A DNA stretch of 64,000 nucleotides from Paenibacillus terricola (lineage in GTDB: Bacteria > Bacillota > Bacilli > Paenibacillales > Paenibacillaceae). The DNA is taken from NCBI RefSeq assembly GCF_014779765.1, contig NZ_JACXZA010000003.1, positions 62,001 through 126,000 of the forward strand, written 5' to 3'. The notes beneath the pieces were generated by a model. It was not told the origin of the DNA and searched no databases. It saw only the letters and a list, made by a program, of their open reading frames with translations. A program made the position numbers and the translations under genes. Each line of letters begins with the position of its first letter. The first letter of the stretch is position 1. Positions 18,212-27,049 of the stretch are shown one piece after another.

Positions 18212-20272
18212 ATGGAAAGACCGCTGCAACAAGCTGCAAGGCGCGGATTGCACGTTTCCGCCGGACTGCTTGTCCGTTTCCTTGCTGCGGACCTGTTATC
18301 TTTTTATGTATTGATGATGCTGAAACTGTTTATGTTCGATCGCTTTATTAACGTCCCGAACATGGCGATGAACGTCGATGACGTCTTCGTTGCGCTGGGC
18401 ACGCTCGCGCTCGCCTCTTTCTGGACGATTCTGCTGCCCAAACGCGGCAGGATGATTGCTCTTATCGTTCTGAATTTGATTCTAACGTTTGTCATATATG
18501 CAGACCTTATTTATTTCCGATACTTTCAAGACCTGATCTCCGTTCCTGTATTGACGCAGGCTGGCCAAGTCGAATCGCTGGGCGACAGCATCGACTCGCT
18601 GCTCGGCTGGAATGATCTCTGGTTCTTCGCCGATTGGCCGTTCGTCATCGTCCTGTCGATTCTAGGCTTCCGATCGATGGGCAGAAAGAACAAAGCTGCT
18701 CGACTAAGCTTCAACAGCCGCAAATCTCCTTTGCTCCGCCGCTGGCTGTTCCGACTATCGTTCATGTTGATCGTGTTCGCAACGGGAGTTACGCTGGTCT
18801 TCGTACCAGTCAACATCGCGAAACGGACATGGGCGCAGGGACTGTTCGTCGGCAACTGGTGGAACTTGTCCATCTATAACGTAACAGGCGTTCTAGGCTT
18901 CCATGGATACGACGTCTACCGTTACGCGAACCAGCATTGGATTCATAAAGCAGTTGCATCCGATCAGCAGATCCAAGAAGCGGAGGAATGGTTCAAAGCG
19001 CGTGGTGATGTACGCCGCTCGCTCGAAGCAGATCCAACCTTCGGTGAATATAAAGGCAGCAACGTCATTATGGTGCAAGCCGAAGCATTCATGAATTTCG
19101 TCATTGGCCAATCGATTGGCGGACAAGAGATTACACCGAACTTGAATAAGCTGATTCAAGAGAGTGCCTACTTCGATAACTTCTCGCACCAGACATCGCA
19201 AGGCCGTACGTCGGACGCCGATTTTGCCGTACAATGTTCGGTTCAACCGCAGCCTAGCGGCTCTGTATTTATCCAGTACGCGCAGAACGACTTCGACTGT
19301 ACGCCAGCAGCGCTGAAGGCGGCAGGTTATACGACTTCGGTGTTCCACGCCTATGACGGCGGCTTCTGGAACCGCAATACGATGTATGAGCGGATGCAAT
19401 ATGATACGTTCTACGGCCGCAAACATTTTACAATCGATGAACCGCTCGGCTGGTCGCTTGGCGACAATTCGTTCTTCCGACAATCAACGGACGTAATGAG
19501 CGAACAGAAGCAGCCATTCTACTCGTTCCTGATTACGCTGTCGAGCCACCATCCTTACGCGCTGCCAGCAAGCTATCAGAAGCTGGACATTGGCTCCTTC
19601 AAAGGTACGATGTTCGGAGACTATCTGCAGGCTGTTCATTATGTGGACGAGTCGCTCGGCAACTTCATCGAGCAGTTGAAGAAGGAAGGGCTGTGGGATC
19701 GTTCCATCTTCTTGTTCTATGGTGACCATGACAACTCCATTCGTGAATGGGAGCCGTTCGAGCAGCTGCTCGGTCATCCGTTGAATGAGATCCAGCGGCA
19801 GCAAGTACTCAAGGAAGTGCCATTCCTGGTTCATCTGCCAGATGGCAAACATGCCGGCACTTATCATAACGTAGGCGGCCAACTCGATGTATCGCCAACG
19901 ATTATGCATCTGCTTGGCATCTCGAGCGCAGATTTGCACAAGGTCGGCACACCGCTAGTTCTATCCAAGCCGTTGGATGGCAAGAAAGTCGTCTACCGCA
20001 ACGGCGGCTTTACAGACGGAACGGTATACTACATGCCTCCGACTGACGGCATTCTTGAGCACGGTACATGTTATGACGCCAACACAGGCAATACCGTTGA
20101 TATGGCTGGCTGCATCGATGGCGCGAAGCAAGCACGCGAAGAACTCCGCGTCTCGGACATGACGGTACAGTATAACATTATCGGCAGGCTGAATGATCGC
20201 GCAGCCCAAGGCCAAGCTCAAACGCAGGCTAATTCGAAATCGAAGGATACAGAGGCCGCGAAAGCCTCCTAG
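18212..20272 (+). CDS. LTA synthase family sulfatase-fold membrane enzyme
   Basis: 686 residues. About five membrane helices (to ~215) are followed by an extracellular alkaline-phosphatase/sulfatase domain from ~280. The nucleophile Thr is in GRTSDADF (Thr333), and metal-binding blocks include SSHHPYALP and FYGDHDN. This is the layout of LtaS-type glycerol-phosphate transferases, which polymerise lipoteichoic acid from phosphatidylglycerol. The C-terminal tail (Q, A, K and S rich) is disordered. The ribosome site is weak (GAAGG, spacing 12). Bacillales carry several paralogues, so primase or synthase is undecided. Confidence 0.88.
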   Translation: MERPLQQAARRGLHVSAGLLVRFLAADLLSFYVLMMLKLFMFDRFINVPNMAMNVDDVFVALGTLALASFWTILLPKRGRMIALIVLNLILTFVIYADLIYFRYFQDLISVPVLTQAGQVESLGDSIDSLLGWNDLWFFADWPFVIVLSILGFRSMGRKNKAARLSFNSRKSPLLRRWLFRLSFMLIVFATGVTLVFVPVNIAKRTWAQGLFVGNWWNLSIYNVTGVLGFHGYDVYRYANQHWIHKAVASDQQIQEAEEWFKARGDVRRSLEADPTFGEYKGSNVIMVQAEAFMNFVIGQSIGGQEITPNLNKLIQESAYFDNFSHQTSQGRTSDADFAVQCSVQPQPSGSVFIQYAQNDFDCTPAALKAAGYTTSVFHAYDGGFWNRNTMYERMQYDTFYGRKHFTIDEPLGWSLGDNSFFRQSTDVMSEQKQPFYSFLITLSSHHPYALPASYQKLDIGSFKGTMFGDYLQAVHYVDESLGNFIEQLKKEGLWDRSIFLFYGDHDNSIREWEPFEQLLGHPLNEIQRQQVLKEVPFLVHLPDGKHAGTYHNVGGQLDVSPTIMHLLGISSADLHKVGTPLVLSKPLDGKKVVYRNGGFTDGTVYYMPPTDGILEHGTCYDANTGNTVDMAGCIDGAKQAREELRVSDMTVQYNIIGRLNDRAAQGQAQTQANSKSKDTEAAKAS

Positions 20273-20285
20273 CGCTATACAGAAT

Positions 20286-20337
20286 AACAACAAGGCCCTT
20301 CATCTCCGAATATTCGGAGATGAAGGGCCTTGTTGTT
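20286..20337. terminator. 52-base perfect palindrome between convergent genes
   Basis: Two 26-base arms, perfectly complementary, with the centre between 20311 and 20312. It lies 13 bases after the LtaS-like stop and 15 before the DUF1450 stop on the other strand, so it can act as a bidirectional terminator even without a long T run. Confidence 0.8.
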
Positions 20338-20352
20338 GACCTTGCTGCGCAT

Positions 20353-20574
20353 TTATTTGATGTACTGCTTCGCTTTCTCGATTGCCTCGTCTTCTGAGGT
20401 TGCCTTCAAGTATCGGCCATTAATGAAGATGAACGGATACTTGGCGCATGGTCCGCAATAATTCTTGCAGCCGACCTTGATCTCAGATTCCGGAACCAGC
20501 TTCGCCAGCTTGGGCAGCATCGTCTTGACGCGGATGTGATTACACTTATCGCAAATTCTTATGTCGTTAGGCAT
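20353..20574 (-). CDS. DUF1450 family protein (YuzB-like)
   Basis: 73 residues with two cysteine clusters: CDKC near the N-terminus and CKNYCGPC in the middle, followed by FIFINGRYLKA. These match the small thioredoxin-like DUF1450/YuzB family. The cysteines suggest metal or Fe-S binding or a redox role, which is unproven. It lies 12 bases after the HesB-like gene and is likely co-transcribed. Confidence 0.85.
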   Translation of the reverse strand: MPNDIRICDKCNHIRVKTMLPKLAKLVPESEIKVGCKNYCGPCAKYPFIFINGRYLKATSEDEAIEKAKQYIK

Positions 20575-20586
20575 GATCGTTTACGA

Positions 20587-20889
20587 TTAGTGATCGCCGT
20601 GGTTGCCACGGGATGGATTCGTCACGGCAAATCCTTCTTGCGGTACATAGAAATAGTCAATCCGAACGCCGTCGAGGAAATCGACGCCTTTCTCCAGAAT
20701 AACGTCGATACCAACGTCCGTCGTTACGACTTCATCTTTATCCGTAGGCGTATCGATTCCCATGCCATAGTGTGCGTGATCGCCATGCGCATGCGTCACA
20801 TGAACACGAAGCAGTTTGCCTTCATTTTCCGGCTTGTCCAACTCCGTGCGAAGAACTTTCGCCGCAGCGCGGGAAATTTTGCATTTCAT
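20587..20889 (-). CDS. HesB/IscA-like protein lacking the cluster cysteines
   Basis: 100 residues with the beta-fold of the iron-sulfur biosynthesis (HesB/YadR/YfhF) family: an N-terminal helix (ISRAAAKVLRTEL), HGDHAHYGM, GIDVILEKGVDFLDGVRIDYF and a C-terminal NPSR. True A-type carriers have three cysteines; here the only Cys is residue 3, and the tail is NHGDH. It therefore probably does not carry a cluster in the classical way. The His-rich loop and tail could bind a metal (inference). Pairs with DUF1450. Confidence 0.85.
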   Translation of the reverse strand: MKCKISRAAAKVLRTELDKPENEGKLLRVHVTHAHGDHAHYGMGIDTPTDKDEVVTTDVGIDVILEKGVDFLDGVRIDYFYVPQEGFAVTNPSRGNHGDH

Positions 20890-21032
20890 AGTCAGGTCGC
20901 TCCTTCAATCTATCATTATGATGATCTAAATTCTTATGTGGTAAAAGTCCACTAATCTTATTCATTGTATAAAATACATCGTCTAAGTTCAACCCGAAGC
21001 TTCATAATTCCTTAAGTAACCGAGCCGTACAA

Positions 21033-21275
21033 TCAATGGATGTCATACTTACGTTCCATCCATCTGGCGAACCAATTCGCCGCGAGCATCGTCACCACAA
21101 TATCGTCAATTGGCATAAAAGGAATCGGCACCAGCACATCGGGCAGCACCCAATATAAAGCGACAGGAATAAGGAAAACCAGCTTATCACGGGCAGATAC
21201 CTGCGGATGCCTCAAGAGCACGGATACACGGGAAAAGGTTTGTTTCCAGCGGCGAAGCGACAGCCATTTGTTCAT
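21033..21275 (-). CDS. YkvA-like DUF1232 membrane protein
   Basis: 80 residues. The core KLVFLIPVALYWVLPDVLVP with PFMPIDDIVVT is the DUF1232 signature (hydrophobic helix, Pro-Asp turn, Asp-Asp). ATG 21275 is preferred with GGAG nine bases upstream; ATG 21290 is in frame without a good site. The function of the family is unknown. Confidence 0.8.
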   Translation of the reverse strand: MNKWLSLRRWKQTFSRVSVLLRHPQVSARDKLVFLIPVALYWVLPDVLVPIPFMPIDDIVVTMLAANWFARWMERKYDIH

Positions 21276-21410
21276 ACGGTTCAACTCCATCTCATCTCAT
21301 CCAAGCGTTACGATCCGATTGGATATACGAATAGTATTCCACGCCAAACGAAGCCGCTAAACATTACGTTCAGCAGCTTCATTGGTTTCAGGTTTCATTA
21401 TGACCCTACA

Positions 21411-22619
21411 TTAGACGCGGAATGTCATCGCTTCAAGCAGCAGCTTGGCGATATCCTCGTACATATCCTCGAATTGGCTCAGCGGGAGCGGATTAACCCC
21501 AATGCCAGCTTCGATCGTAAAACCTGGCTTGCGGAACGTTTGAATGAACCAATCTTTATAGCCTGCATCACTGCCTGTCAACTTAATGGGCCGGTAGCTG
21601 CTCACTGAGCCAAGTCGACATGCGAGTCCTTCCGATTCCAACGGCTCATAGTCCCGATAATTCCAATAGATCTCCTGCCCTTGCGTATGCACTGCCAGCA
21701 CGAGCTTGAACTGCTGTTCCTCTGTAAAAGCAGCCATCGCTGCCGCTTCCGGCTCGCTTAACGGTCGTGGACCCGGATAATCACGTGGCCCTGGACCAGG
21801 TGTACCGCGTCTATTGCACTCTTCTTCCCAGAATGCCGGGAACTGATCATTCAAGTCCACACCGCGAATATTCGCCTTCCAGCGGCTGAATCGATGCGAA
21901 CCCCGATTCATCTCGAGCAGTTCTTCATACATCGGATGACCGGGATTGAGCCCCTCCTGAACGAGCGCTGCACCATCCGGATTGACCATCGGGACAAGCC
22001 ATAGCGACACTTCACTTAATAGCTGCCGAATGTTGGCATTCCGCCAAGATGTACCGGATTCATACGCCTGCGCAGCATCCTCTGCGAAGGTCATGAGCAG
22101 CGCGCTTGTGATCCATTCATTCGCATGAAATGCGCCATTAGCATGAATTGCATACGGACCGCTGCCAAGCTTAAGCGCAGTGATCGGTCTTCCCATGACG
22201 CTGTGTCCGATAACCGACGTCTCGACGGATTCATATCGACGCGCTAATAAGCTGCAGTCCCGCTGCAGCTCTTCAGGGCCGTATTCGGCCCTGGCGTCGA
22301 CGATGCGATTAGGCGGCCCTGCTGGAATGCGCAGAAGCGTACCTGCTGACCACTGACTAGCTGCGCCTAAGCTGCGATTGGCAGCCTCGATAGCAGAAGA
22401 AGCAATACCGAATAAGCTCGACAGCCGGTCCAGCGTATCTCCCTCTTGAATCGCGTACCATACGTCAGAGGTTGGCGGCACACGCAGCACAACGCCAGGC
22501 GGAATCGGCTCATTCTCACAAATACGCGGGTTGCAGGCAAGCAGCGAAGCAGCGGACACTCCAAAATGTCGAGCGACACGCAGCAGCGTATCGCCCGGAC
22601 GAACCGTATAGGATAGCAC
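21411..22619 (-). CDS. LysM-LysM-M14 carboxypeptidase (gamma-D-Glu-diamino acid endopeptidase type)
   Basis: 402 residues. Two LysM domains (1-47 and ~53-98, beginning YTVRPGDTLLRVA and YAIQEGDTLDRLS) bind peptidoglycan. The zinc peptidase domain follows, with the HANEW zinc pair, a second zinc His in AVHTQGQEI and the catalytic Glu in FTIEAGIG. No signal peptide is present, as in the sporulation enzyme ENP1 of Lysinibacillus, so a role in spore or mother-cell wall turnover is plausible. It ends 135 bases before the DUF1232 start. Confidence 0.92.
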   Translation of the reverse strand: MLSYTVRPGDTLLRVARHFGVSAASLLACNPRICENEPIPPGVVLRVPPTSDVWYAIQEGDTLDRLSSLFGIASSAIEAANRSLGAASQWSAGTLLRIPAGPPNRIVDARAEYGPEELQRDCSLLARRYESVETSVIGHSVMGRPITALKLGSGPYAIHANGAFHANEWITSALLMTFAEDAAQAYESGTSWRNANIRQLLSEVSLWLVPMVNPDGAALVQEGLNPGHPMYEELLEMNRGSHRFSRWKANIRGVDLNDQFPAFWEEECNRRGTPGPGPRDYPGPRPLSEPEAAAMAAFTEEQQFKLVLAVHTQGQEIYWNYRDYEPLESEGLACRLGSVSSYRPIKLTGSDAGYKDWFIQTFRKPGFTIEAGIGVNPLPLSQFEDMYEDIAKLLLEAMTFRV

Positions 22620-22775
22620 GGGATCTTCCTCCCTTTAACTGGATCGATCACGATATATCGTTCATGATCCTAATCTGCGATGCTCATCCATACATGATAT
22701 TCGCTTGCATGACCACTCATGCCCGCAGCTGCATGCATTGCCTATATACCTTGCCTAGGCTTATCGTTGAAATCA

Positions 22776-23591
22776 TCAGCCCATCTGCGAAACTTGCCAC
22801 ACTACCGGTGTCAGCTCAATCTGTTTACCTAGCCATTGCTTGGCAATCACTCGGAACATTGCGGGCTGTCCGCTGCAAAAAAATTGGTGGATCGGCGTCG
22901 TTTCAATGTTCGCGCGCTTATCCTGCTCATATAGAATCGTGCTTATTTCACGCGCTGTTTCTTCCGCTGAGCTAATGAGCACCACCTCCGGCCCCATTAC
23001 TTCACCTATCGTTTCTGCGAGAAACGGATAGTGGGTACAGCCGAGAATCATGCAATCCATCGGGTAGTCCCGCAGACTGCCAAGCGCAGCACTCACTGTA
23101 TCAAACGTTTCATCTGAACGAAAATTGCCACGTTCAACAAGCGGAACGAACGTTGGGCATGCTTTGCTAATAACATGGATATGCGGATTCAGCTGTTTCA
23201 GCGCAAGCTCGTAAGCACCGCTCTTTATGGTTCCGTCTGTACCGATAACACCAATGATTCCTGTATTCGTTCTGCCGATCGCCGCTCTGGCACCAGGGTG
23301 GATTACACCGACTACTGGGACGTTTACATGCTTCTTAATGTCCTCAAGAGCAAATGCTGTCGCCGTGTTGCATGCAATGACAATCATTTTGGGATCATAC
23401 TGGGCCAAATATTCTACGATTTCTCGCGTAAATTGTACAACCTCATCTGCCGCTCGTGTTCCGTATGGCGTGCGGGCGGTATCGCCGAAATAAACAATTT
23501 TCTCATGCGGGAGCTGTCGCATAATTTCTTTGGCAACGGTAAGTCCGCCAACGCCAGAATCTAGTATCGCAATCGGCTGCTGCACATCCAC
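22776..23591 (-). CDS. murI: Glutamate racemase
   Basis: 271 residues. The start block PIAILDSGVGGLTVAKEI and both catalytic cysteines are present: ACNTAT (Cys74) and GCTHYP (Cys185). It makes D-glutamate for peptidoglycan in the cytosol. It lies in a leftward stretch with wall-related genes (LysM peptidase). Confidence 0.97.
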   Translation of the reverse strand: MDVQQPIAILDSGVGGLTVAKEIMRQLPHEKIVYFGDTARTPYGTRAADEVVQFTREIVEYLAQYDPKMIVIACNTATAFALEDIKKHVNVPVVGVIHPGARAAIGRTNTGIIGVIGTDGTIKSGAYELALKQLNPHIHVISKACPTFVPLVERGNFRSDETFDTVSAALGSLRDYPMDCMILGCTHYPFLAETIGEVMGPEVVLISSAEETAREISTILYEQDKRANIETTPIHQFFCSGQPAMFRVIAKQWLGKQIELTPVVWQVSQMG

Positions 23592-23693
23592 ACCGCTTTC
23601 TTTTTGAGCAATTGTACAGATTGCATTAGCATATGAATGCCCACATCGAAATGTACCTGTCTCAATATGTGTGTATTACAGCATATGCAGCAC

Positions 23694-23726
23694 AAAGGCG
23701 ACCGCATCCATCGGGCGGTCGCCTTT
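23694..23726 (-). terminator. Terminator after YtxH gene
   Basis: AAAGGCGACCGC pairs perfectly with GCGGTCGCCTTT around a nine-base loop, just beyond the YtxH stop. Only a short T run follows. Confidence 0.75.
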
Positions 23727-23757
23727 AGCCGAGCGAAGCTCATTCTTTTTGTGTCGA

Positions 23758-24219
23758 TTAGCCAATCGTTTGAAGCGGCTTCTCGTCTACAGCTTGGAAT
23801 TCAACCTGCTCCGTGCTAGTCTCCAGCTCATCAAGCGCGTTCTCCACCGCATCCTCATTCGCGTTTGCGATACCTGCAGTTATAGAGCTGACAATCGCCG
23901 CTTCCAGTTCAGCCTCTACCTTCGAACCAGCGCCACGCCACGATTTTACGCTCGATACGACTGCCGACGCAGCATTTTTCGCACGGTCAGCCACTTCGGA
24001 TGCACCGCCGCCCACTTGTTTCGCCAACCGGCCTGTAGTCTCGCCTACTTGATGCGCCAGACGTGCCGTCGTATCTCCGACCTTCTGCGCGCCTTCAGCA
24101 ATATCATGGCGCAGCTCCTTGCCAGCTTTCGGCGCAAACAGCAGCGCTGTAATGGAACCTACGACAGCCCCCGTCAGTGCACCCAGCAGAAATCCTTTGC
24201 TATTCGTCGATTTTGCCAT
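23758..24219 (-). CDS. YtxH domain-containing protein
   Basis: 153 residues. The YtxH signature GFLLGALTGAVVGSITALLFAPKAGKELR forms one membrane helix and is followed by a long helical, Ala-rich region with repeated heptad-like motifs (DTTARLAHQVGETTGRLAKQVGG). The start overlaps the stop of the DUF948 gene (TAATG), which is tight translational coupling. YtxH and DUF948 pairs are general-stress envelope proteins in Bacillus; the mechanism is unknown. Confidence 0.88.
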   Translation of the reverse strand: MAKSTNSKGFLLGALTGAVVGSITALLFAPKAGKELRHDIAEGAQKVGDTTARLAHQVGETTGRLAKQVGGGASEVADRAKNAASAVVSSVKSWRGAGSKVEAELEAAIVSSITAGIANANEDAVENALDELETSTEQVEFQAVDEKPLQTIG

Positions 24220-24719
24220 TATAAATCGCTCCCTCCGTTGTTAGCGTGCCCATCGTCCTCACCAGAGCATGCAGGTTTCTTAACAACTTTGTCACGTACG
24301 GATTGCCACAGCTGCCATGCCGTCATTCCGACCTCAGCCCAATCAAGCGCTTCGTCGAGCCCTTTCATACGCTTATTCTCGATCCGCTCCGCCTGCTGCC
24401 GCGCCTTATTCGCCATAGCAGCCGTCATGGCATTCACAGCAGCAGAGGCATTCTCCACCGATTCACCAAGCACAGATGCCGCCTGGAATAACCCATTTAC
24501 CGCTTTGAGCTGCGTGCTTACCAAGTCTAACGCGATTTCAGCCCGCTCCGTCGTTCCTTGCAGCTTGCGCATCAGCAAGTGCATTTCCTGCTCCAGCCGT
24601 TCGCCAGCCTGCTGCATTTGACGCAGCCGAATGATGAGAACACGCAGTCCGATTAACAGGCCAATCGTCAAAATGACGAATACAACTGTCGCTGCAACCT
24701 CGCACAATACCGTGATCAT
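24219..24719 (-). CDS. DUF948 domain-containing membrane protein
   Basis: 166 residues. One N-terminal helix (EVAATVVFVILTIGLLIGL) is followed by a long amphipathic coiled-coil region, the DUF948 layout. ATG 24719 is chosen with GGAG about 11 bases upstream; longer in-frame extensions are unsupported. It is coupled to the YtxH gene and is probably a membrane-anchored structural partner. Confidence 0.85.
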   Translation of the reverse strand: MITVLCEVAATVVFVILTIGLLIGLRVLIIRLRQMQQAGERLEQEMHLLMRKLQGTTERAEIALDLVSTQLKAVNGLFQAASVLGESVENASAAVNAMTAAMANKARQQAERIENKRMKGLDEALDWAEVGMTAWQLWQSVRDKVVKKPACSGEDDGHANNGGSDL

Positions 24720-24829
24720 GACCTTAGTTGCTCCTTTCCCGCTTCGCCTCTCCGGTGGGATAGACGAATGCCTAATTTGTAATGACAGTATAATCAGTCT
24801 GGGCTTGACTCGACACAGCGAACGAGCAT

Positions 24830-24877
24830 AAAAAAAGAACATCGCACGACCTTTCGGTTTCGTACGATGTTCTTATA
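24830..24877 (-). terminator. Terminator after SufR-like regulator
   Basis: AAGAACATCG and ACGA pair with TCGT and CGATGTTCTT, followed on the minus strand by TTTTTTT. Confidence 0.9.
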
Positions 24878-24899
24878 TAGCTGCATGTGATATTTAGGT

Positions 24900-25586
24900 T
24901 TATGGCTGTGTATCATCAGCATTGGCCTGAATCGCGTAGGTGCACTTGACGCCACCCTTCGCAAGGCACTCCGTGCGCTCCACCTTTGCTTGCAGAAGCT
25001 CTGCGAACAGTTGCAGCTCGCAAGCGCATGCCTGCTGATAAGGCTTCGCAACTTGCGCGATCGGGCAATTGAACTCATGCAGCCGATAGTTGCCAGTCGG
25101 CAGCTGCTCGACCTCCACCATATAGCCGCCTGCATGCTGTATTGCAGCCAGTTCTTTGACCCGACCGTCGAGTGACTTGCCTGCCATCCGCGGCGAATAA
25201 CGCGCAATAAGCTTGCGCTTGCGGCTCTGAAACAGCTTATCGACGAGCGGTGCCGTTTCATTATCAGCCGACAGCTCGTCCAAGATCTCGAGCGTTAAAC
25301 CGTGATAGTTCTTAGGGAACAAACTTTCCGACTCTTCCGTAAGAGCGTACATATGCTTAGGTCTGCCCGCACCGCGTTTGACGGATGTCTGATGGATGAA
25401 ACCGTCACTCTCCAGCGCATATAGATGTCTACGAATAGCCATCTCCGTTAAGCCTAGGCTGCCCGCCAGTTCACCTGCGCTCTGTACGCCTCTCGTCTTC
25501 AGCAGCTCTAATACGGTCCGTCTGGTCGACTGAACGCTTCGCAGCGATGGATTTTCCTTATCATCTGTAGAGTTCATTTGGTCCAT
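24900..25586 (-). CDS. SufR-like winged-helix regulator with C-terminal cysteines
   Basis: 228 residues. An N-terminal DeoR/ArsR-type winged helix (RRTVLELLKTRGVQSAGELA, then LTEMAIRRHLYAL) and a RGAGRPKHMYALTE wing are typical of the SufR branch. The C-terminus has five cysteines (C-x12-C-x-C-x17-C-x7-C). SufR uses a C-terminal Cys set to hold a [4Fe-4S] cluster, so redox or iron sensing is likely, but the spacing differs from cyanobacterial SufR. Targets are unknown. It is a single-gene unit with its own terminator. Confidence 0.8.
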   Translation of the reverse strand: MDQMNSTDDKENPSLRSVQSTRRTVLELLKTRGVQSAGELAGSLGLTEMAIRRHLYALESDGFIHQTSVKRGAGRPKHMYALTEESESLFPKNYHGLTLEILDELSADNETAPLVDKLFQSRKRKLIARYSPRMAGKSLDGRVKELAAIQHAGGYMVEVEQLPTGNYRLHEFNCPIAQVAKPYQQACACELQLFAELLQAKVERTECLAKGGVKCTYAIQANADDTQP

Positions 25587-25628
25587 CCGATCCGCCGCCC
25601 TCCGCCTTAAGTCACACCATTATACCAT

Positions 25629-25683
25629 TAAAGAGGTTGTTCAAAAAGTCCGCTTGTGATCACGAATTTTGAACTCGCACTTA
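25629..25683. repeat. Interspersed palindromic repeat, copy 1
   Basis: AGAGGTTGTTCAAAAAGTCC continues to a TTTTGAACTCGCACTTA end. TTCAAAA/TTTTGAA form an inverted pair with GTGATCAC between them. Its last bases include the stop codon of the YutE-like gene. A shorter relative is at 28574-28622. Confidence 0.75.
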
Positions 25684-26106
25684 AAGCTGCTGTTCTTGTG
25701 CCAAATAACGTTCAACTGCCGTCTTAAACTGCGCAAGCACTGCTGGCAGCACTGGCGAAAGCTCATGCAGCTCGGTGCGCGGCCATTCGTAGTAGTACTG
25801 AACGAGCGGCTTACGAAGCTTCACAAGCGCCGTCAGCGGCGCAACGAGCTCACTCGGCAGCACGTTCTCCTCCACGATAATATCGACCAAGTCCTCGTAG
25901 CTGCTTGCATCTCGCATAATAAATCCGTCAATCAGAAAGCTTCCTACATCTGTCACCGTCTCAATCGCAAGATGAAGCGCTCTCTCCTGAGCCATTCCTT
26001 CCAGCTGCGAGCCGCTCCAGCGTGCTGCTAAGTCCGTCAGTGTCTCGGATATAGCAGGAATAGCTTGCAACCTTTGTTGAATCTGCTCGACATTCACATA
26101 ATACAT
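25681..26106 (-). CDS. DUF86 (HepT-like) protein, YutE family
   Basis: 141 residues of the HepT/DUF86 helical fold. DVGSFLIDGFIMRD and ALVKLRKPLVQYYYEW align with Bacillus YutE as I remember it. In HepT toxins the equivalent R-x4-6-H motif is catalytic; here it reads R-K-P-L-V-Q, so the His is missing. No MntA-type nucleotidyltransferase partner is adjacent. It is therefore unlikely to be an active HEPN RNase or antitoxin target (inference). Its stop codon is supplied by a repeat element. Confidence 0.8.
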   Translation of the reverse strand: MYYVNVEQIQQRLQAIPAISETLTDLAARWSGSQLEGMAQERALHLAIETVTDVGSFLIDGFIMRDASSYEDLVDIIVEENVLPSELVAPLTALVKLRKPLVQYYYEWPRTELHELSPVLPAVLAQFKTAVERYLAQEQQL

Positions 26107-26145
26107 AGTCGGCTGGCGCTCCTTTCTAAACCCGTATCGCTATGC

Positions 26146-26265
26146 TTACTCTGCGTTGTGATCAGAACCTGACTTGCGTCCCCGACGCTTCAGCCATGCG
26201 ACCATAATAATGCTGCTGACTATCACAATAATGAGATAAGTCATCAGCTCGAATACGTCTCCCAT
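26146..26265 (-). CDS. Small single-helix membrane protein (39 aa)
   Basis: 39 residues: a short acidic N-terminus, one hydrophobic helix (LMTYLIIVIVSSIIMVAWL) and a basic, polar tail (KRRGRKSGSDHNAE). AAGGAG lies nine bases upstream of ATG 26265, and the gene starts 13 bases after the Dabb stop, so it is very likely translated from that transcript. I do not recognise the family. Confidence 0.7.
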   Translation of the reverse strand: MGDVFELMTYLIIVIVSSIIMVAWLKRRGRKSGSDHNAE

Positions 26266-26278
26266 GTGTCGCTGCTCC

Positions 26279-26566
26279 TTAGCTTACGTAATCGGCGCTG
26301 ACAGATGCATCGCGCACCTGTGACATATGCTCGATTACTTTCTTATGAACAGGATGCACTTGATAAGCCTCAAGCGCCTCCATCGATTCGAACTTCGTGA
26401 CGAGCGCGATGTCGTACGAACGCTCCGAGTGCAGGACGTCAATGCCGACTTCCAGATGCTTCAGTTCATCAATCTTGCCTTCCATATCGCGCAGCACTTG
26501 AGCTGTGCGCTCAATGCTTTCTGCGCTCCGGTCTTTCAACTTGAACATGACGATGTGTGTAATCAT
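26279..26566 (-). CDS. Dabb-family stress-responsive A/B barrel protein
   Basis: 95 residues. The start MITHIVMFKLKDRS and the end YQVHPVHKKVIEHM are the Dabb signature. Members form small dimeric barrels; functions vary (stress, polyketide cyclisation). ATG 26566 has GAGGTGG upstream. First gene of a short leftward unit with the 39-residue protein and perhaps the YutE-like gene. Confidence 0.85.
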   Translation of the reverse strand: MITHIVMFKLKDRSAESIERTAQVLRDMEGKIDELKHLEVGIDVLHSERSYDIALVTKFESMEALEAYQVHPVHKKVIEHMSQVRDASVSADYVS

Positions 26567-26740
26567 TCGTATCCACCTCATTAGTATATAGTTAGAACCG
26601 CCTAAGCGGAGTCTGTCGAGAACCAGGGATCTGATGTCGCTTCAAGATGGTCGATCGTGTTTATCGGCAGGTTAAAGAAGCCGCTCTCTTCACATAATAA
26701 TGTTACTACAAATTGACGTACAAAGGGGATCGTTTAGACG

Positions 26741-26998
26741 ATGCGCTACTCCGTTACAATAGCAGCCACCCTTATCGGGTTGGCCGTTTGTCTGTTCAAC
26801 GCAACAGGTTATGACCCGCACAACTTTATCTTCTTCATGCTGAGCGTCCCTGTATGGATCGCGGAGTTGCTTGGCGACATTCATAATGTCGCCGTCCTGC
26901 CTATGTACATATTAACAGTACTCACCTGGGCAGCGCTTGGTTTTATTGCGGACTCCATCATCAGCCGTCAGCGCGCACGCTACAGCGGTCAAAGATAG
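26741..26998 (+). CDS. Small two-helix membrane protein
   Basis: 85 residues with two or three hydrophobic helices (VTIAATLIGLAVCLF, FMLSVPVWIAELL and VLPMYILTVLTWAALGFIA) and a basic C-terminus. AAAGGGG precedes the ATG. The family is not recognised. It is convergent with the CuA cupredoxin gene, with a shared terminator between them. Confidence 0.7.
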   Translation: MRYSVTIAATLIGLAVCLFNATGYDPHNFIFFMLSVPVWIAELLGDIHNVAVLPMYILTVLTWAALGFIADSIISRQRARYSGQR

Positions 26999-27019
26999 TG
27001 GAAACTTCATTTAACAAGG

Positions 27020-27045
27020 AAAAGGAGCCGAGGTCGGCTCCTTTT
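27020..27045. terminator. Bidirectional terminator
   Basis: AAAGGAGCCGA pairs with TCGGCTCCTTT around two bases, with A and T runs flanking both sides. It serves the convergent genes at 26998 and 27050. Confidence 0.88.
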
Positions 27046-27049
27046 GCTC

